NCBI GenBank assembly: GCA_905200435.1
Contig: CAJKKJ010000020.1
Location: 1-8,484 of the forward strand
Origin: an uncultured Bacillota bacterium
GTDB taxonomy: Bacteria > Bacillota_I > Bacilli_A > RF39 > UBA660
Length of the DNA: 8,484 nt
Direction of reading: 5' to 3'
Each line of letters opens with the position of its first letter. Position 1 is the stretch's first letter. Below, piece after piece: positions 6,826-8,484 of this stretch. The position numbers and the translations under genes were made by a program. The notes beneath the pieces were generated by a model. It was not told the origin of the DNA. It did no database searches and saw only the letters and a list, made by a program, of their open reading frames with translations.

Positions 6826-6850
6826 AACATAGTAAAGTTGCTATGTTTTT
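6824..6850 (+). terminator. Intrinsic terminator after secG
   Basis: AAAACATAG (6824-6832) pairs with CTATGTTTT (6841-6849) around an eight-base loop, and the T-run continues to 6850 with more Ts at 6852-6854. The stem begins inside the secG stop codon. It is AT-rich, but stem plus T-tract plus a new promoter immediately downstream support a real transcript end. Confidence 0.72.
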
Positions 6851-6852
6851 CT

Positions 6853-6880
6853 TTGACTTGAAGTTTAATTATGATATAAT
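6853..6880 (+). promoter_or_regulatory. SigA-type promoter with extended -10 for the LCP gene
   Basis: TTGACT (6853-6858), a 16-base spacer, and TATAAT (6875-6880) preceded by TGA (6872-6874) give a strong extended -10 promoter. Transcription would start near 6887. The leader holds a short tandem repeat, GAAGTAAA at 6892-6899 and 6901-6908, and the AAAGGAAG ribosome binding site at 6897-6904, eight bases before the ATG. Confidence 0.78.
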
Positions 6881-6912
6881 AGTAGAGAAAAGAAGTAAAG
6901 GAAGTAAAAAAG

Positions 6913-8364
6913 ATGAAAAATAAAAAAAGAAAAATTATAGGTAATGCATGTATTTTAATATCAATAATATCAATAATATTAACAATTGTTTTTTTTGTGT
7001 ATTTAATTAACTTGGATATGATACCTAATAAGTATTTAATTATGTTAGGGGGAATTATTGGTGTTATTTATATATTGATGCTACTTTTAATTGTACCTAA
7101 AAAAATTAAAACACCTTTAAAAATAACAAGTACTTTAATTATGCTTATTGTATCTGGAATATTATTTTATTCCGGTGTTGTTTATGTTGATAAATTGATT
7201 AATTTTTTAGATAAGATAGATAATTCTATTGTCCAAAAAGAAACATATTATGTTGTTGTTTTAGAAAGTAGTAGAGTTGGAAAAATTGATGAATTAAAAG
7301 ATAAAAAAATAGGTTATTTGGAAAGTGATGCTTCTAAAAAAAATACTGATAAGGCTTTTAATTTGTTAAATACAAAAATCACTTATGGAAAAGTAGTATA
7401 TAAAGATATTGAAGAAATGTTAGATAATTTAAATGATGGCATTGTTGATGGATTATTACTTAATGAATCAGCTTATAACTTGATTAATTCTGATTTAGCA
7501 TATTTAGGAATAAAGGTAAAAAAAATAGATACTTTACATGTTTTAGTTGAAACTAGTGATATTGTAAAATATGTTGATGTAACCAATACACCATTTAATT
7601 TATATATTGCTGGTGGTGATGCATATGGCTCTATTGGATATGTTACAAATACCGATGTAAATATGGTAGCAACCGTTGATCCTATTAATAATAGAGTTTT
7701 ATTGACTTCTGTACCAAGGGATTACTATGTTGAATTACCTGGTAAGGGTGCGAAGGATAAATTAACGCATGCTGGATATTATGGTATTGAAACATCTGTT
7801 AAAGCAATGGAAGAATTACTTGATATAGAAGTAAATTATTATGCTAAAGTTAATTTCTCTACTGTTGAAAAGGTAGTTGATGCTATAGGTGGTGTTGACA
7901 TATACAATGAAGTAACATTTGATGAGCATGCTTTTCATGAATATACTTTTGAAAAAGGTAATTTACATTTAAACGGCCATCAAGCTTTGGCTTATGCAAG
8001 AGAAAGAGATGCTTATGCTGCAGGAGATGTTCAAAGAGTTAAAAATCAACAAAAAATATTAACGGCAATTATTAAAAAAATGACATCTTCTACAACCTTA
8101 ATAAGTAATTTTCCTAAGTTACTTGATAGTGTAAGTGAGAATCTTAATACAAATTTGGATAATAAAAGTATGTCAAAACTTGTTAAAAAACAATTGAACG
8201 ATATGAAGACTTGGACAATTGAAATTCAAAATTTAACAGGTTATGATTATTATACTTATAATACATATAGTTATCCTAATTTACAGTTATATGTAATGGG
8301 TCAAAATGAGGATTCTGTAAAAAGTGCAAGAAATAAAATAAAAGAATTTTTAAATAATAAGTAA
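6913..8364 (+). CDS. LytR-CpsA-Psr (LCP) family glycopolymer transferase, Cps2A-like
   Basis: LCP enzymes move glycopolymers such as teichoic acids or capsule from the undecaprenyl carrier to peptidoglycan on the outer face of the membrane. The 483-residue protein has a Lys/Arg-rich start, three membrane helices (about 8-32, 42-61, 71-93), an accessory domain (about 110-220) and a C-terminal LCP domain (about 228-400). This order and length match pneumococcal Cps2A. Active-site landmarks are G-G-D236-A-Y-G, D248-V-N, R261, S-V-P-R269-D, K283, Y-A-R363-E-R365-D and G-D372-x-x-R375 with Q379-Q380; the Arg/Asp residues bind the pyrophosphate lipid and Mg. The accessory domain has the sequence feel of a small-molecule binding protein, with L-K-D-K-K-I-G near 128-134. 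Its own promoter and terminator-flanked position suggest separate control. The exact glycopolymer is unknown. The name 'transcriptional regulator LytR' used for such genes is historical. Confidence 0.9.
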   Translation: MKNKKRKIIGNACILISIISIILTIVFFVYLINLDMIPNKYLIMLGGIIGVIYILMLLLIVPKKIKTPLKITSTLIMLIVSGILFYSGVVYVDKLINFLDKIDNSIVQKETYYVVVLESSRVGKIDELKDKKIGYLESDASKKNTDKAFNLLNTKITYGKVVYKDIEEMLDNLNDGIVDGLLLNESAYNLINSDLAYLGIKVKKIDTLHVLVETSDIVKYVDVTNTPFNLYIAGGDAYGSIGYVTNTDVNMVATVDPINNRVLLTSVPRDYYVELPGKGAKDKLTHAGYYGIETSVKAMEELLDIEVNYYAKVNFSTVEKVVDAIGGVDIYNEVTFDEHAFHEYTFEKGNLHLNGHQALAYARERDAYAAGDVQRVKNQQKILTAIIKKMTSSTTLISNFPKLLDSVSENLNTNLDNKSMSKLVKKQLNDMKTWTIEIQNLTGYDYYTYNTYSYPNLQLYVMGQNEDSVKSARNKIKEFLNNK

Positions 8365-8366
8365 AA

Positions 8367-8390
8367 AAATAAATTTGTTATAATTTATTT
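8367..8390 (+). terminator. Possible AT-only hairpin after the LCP gene
   Basis: AAATAAATT (8367-8375) pairs with AATTTATTT (8382-8390) around a six-base loop shortly after the LCP stop. The stem has no G-C pair and no long T-run follows, so as an intrinsic terminator it is weak. In DNA this AT-rich such repeats arise by chance. A self-complementary AATAATTATT follows at 8393-8402. Confidence 0.25.
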
Positions 8391-8429
8391 ATAATAATTA
8401 TTAAAAATATAGATTATATTGTCGAAAAA

Positions 8430-8438
8430 TGTTATACT
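8430..8438 (+). promoter_or_regulatory. Extended -10 promoter for the next gene
   Basis: TGT followed by TATACT (8433-8438) forms an extended -10 element. At 17 bases upstream the -35 position reads TAGATT (8410-8415), a poor match, which extended -10 promoters tolerate. Transcription would start near 8445, giving a purine-rich leader of about 36 bases. Confidence 0.5.
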
Positions 8439-8467
8439 TGTATGAGGGAAAAAGGGATTAAGCATTT

Positions 8468-8475
8468 AAGAGGAG
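8468..8475 (+). promoter_or_regulatory. Strong ribosome binding site of the next gene
   Basis: AAGAGGAG ends five bases before the ATG at 8481. It is among the best sites in the window and shows that a well-translated gene starts at the right edge. Confidence 0.8.
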
Positions 8476-8480
8476 ATATC

Positions 8481-8484
8481 ATGA
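8481..8484 (+). CDS. Start of an unidentified downstream gene (partial)
   Basis: Only ATG and one further base are in the window. The promoter-like element and ribosome binding site before it make a gene start likely, but nothing in the sequence says what it encodes. By analogy with other Bacillota, rnr often follows secG, but that is not evidence here. Confidence 0.6.

Noticed and set aside
6955..6980. Short tandem repeat of TCAATAATA in the LCP gene
   Set aside because: It encodes Ile/Ser-rich residues of the first membrane helix; codon bias in AT-rich DNA explains it.
8379..8384. TATAAT in the gap after the LCP gene
   Set aside because: No -35 box lies at 16-18 bases upstream, and such hexamers are frequent in DNA this rich in A and T. 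The TGT-TATACT element at 8430-8438 is better placed.
1..8484. Mobile elements, CRISPR arrays, tRNA or rRNA genes, riboswitches, defence or toxin-antitoxin systems
   Set aside because: Looked for on both strands; coding genes fill almost the whole window, gaps are short, and no terminal inverted repeats, transposase motifs, spaced direct repeats or structured leaders were found.

Overview
The window is gene-dense, very AT-rich DNA (GC roughly a quarter by eye) from a low-GC Gram-positive bacterium (Bacillota). All supported genes lie on the + strand. Evidence for this placement: purine-rich Shine-Dalgarno sites before nearly every gene, the sporulation-type gene yqfD, the yqfD/ybeY/dgkA order known from Bacillus and relatives, a yfmF/yfmH M16 peptidase pair, and an LCP cell-wall enzyme. 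UGA acts as stop (dgkA and yfmH end with it) and Trp is UGG, so this is the standard bacterial code, not the Mycoplasma code. The lineage cannot be named more finely; an uncultured gut Bacilli- or Clostridia-like organism would fit.

Layout: (1) 1-2607 is a tight run of overlapping genes: the last codons of a probable yqfC, then yqfD, a VanZ-family membrane protein, ybeY and dgkA. In Bacillus subtilis phoH and the HD-domain gene yqfF lie between yqfD and ybeY; here only the VanZ-like gene does. (2) 2617-4046 holds a ZIP-fold membrane protein whose metal-binding motifs are worn away, and deoD (purine nucleoside phosphorylase), followed by a weak terminator-like hairpin over the deoD stop. (3) 4074-6561 is the overlapping pair yfmF-yfmH, two M16 proteins that share out the catalytic and substrate-binding residues. 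(4) 6558-6850 is secG as its own transcription unit, with a near-consensus promoter overlapping the yfmH stop and a terminator overlapping its own stop. (5) 6853-8364 is an LCP-family enzyme of Cps2A-like architecture with its own extended -10 promoter. (6) 8365-8484 is a 116-base AT-rich gap with a promoter and strong ribosome binding site, leading into a gene of which only the start codon is visible.

The genes are mostly housekeeping: ribosome/rRNA maturation (ybeY), lipid-carrier recycling and envelope building (dgkA, LCP), protein export (secG), purine salvage (deoD), and a probable EF-P-associated peptidase pair. I see no mobile element, CRISPR array, tRNA, rRNA or toxin/defence system. 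The points most worth a second look are the ZIP-like protein without metal ligands, the split active site of the M16 pair, and the VanZ gene sitting where phoH/yqfF are expected. No stretch longer than about 120 bases lacks a gene.
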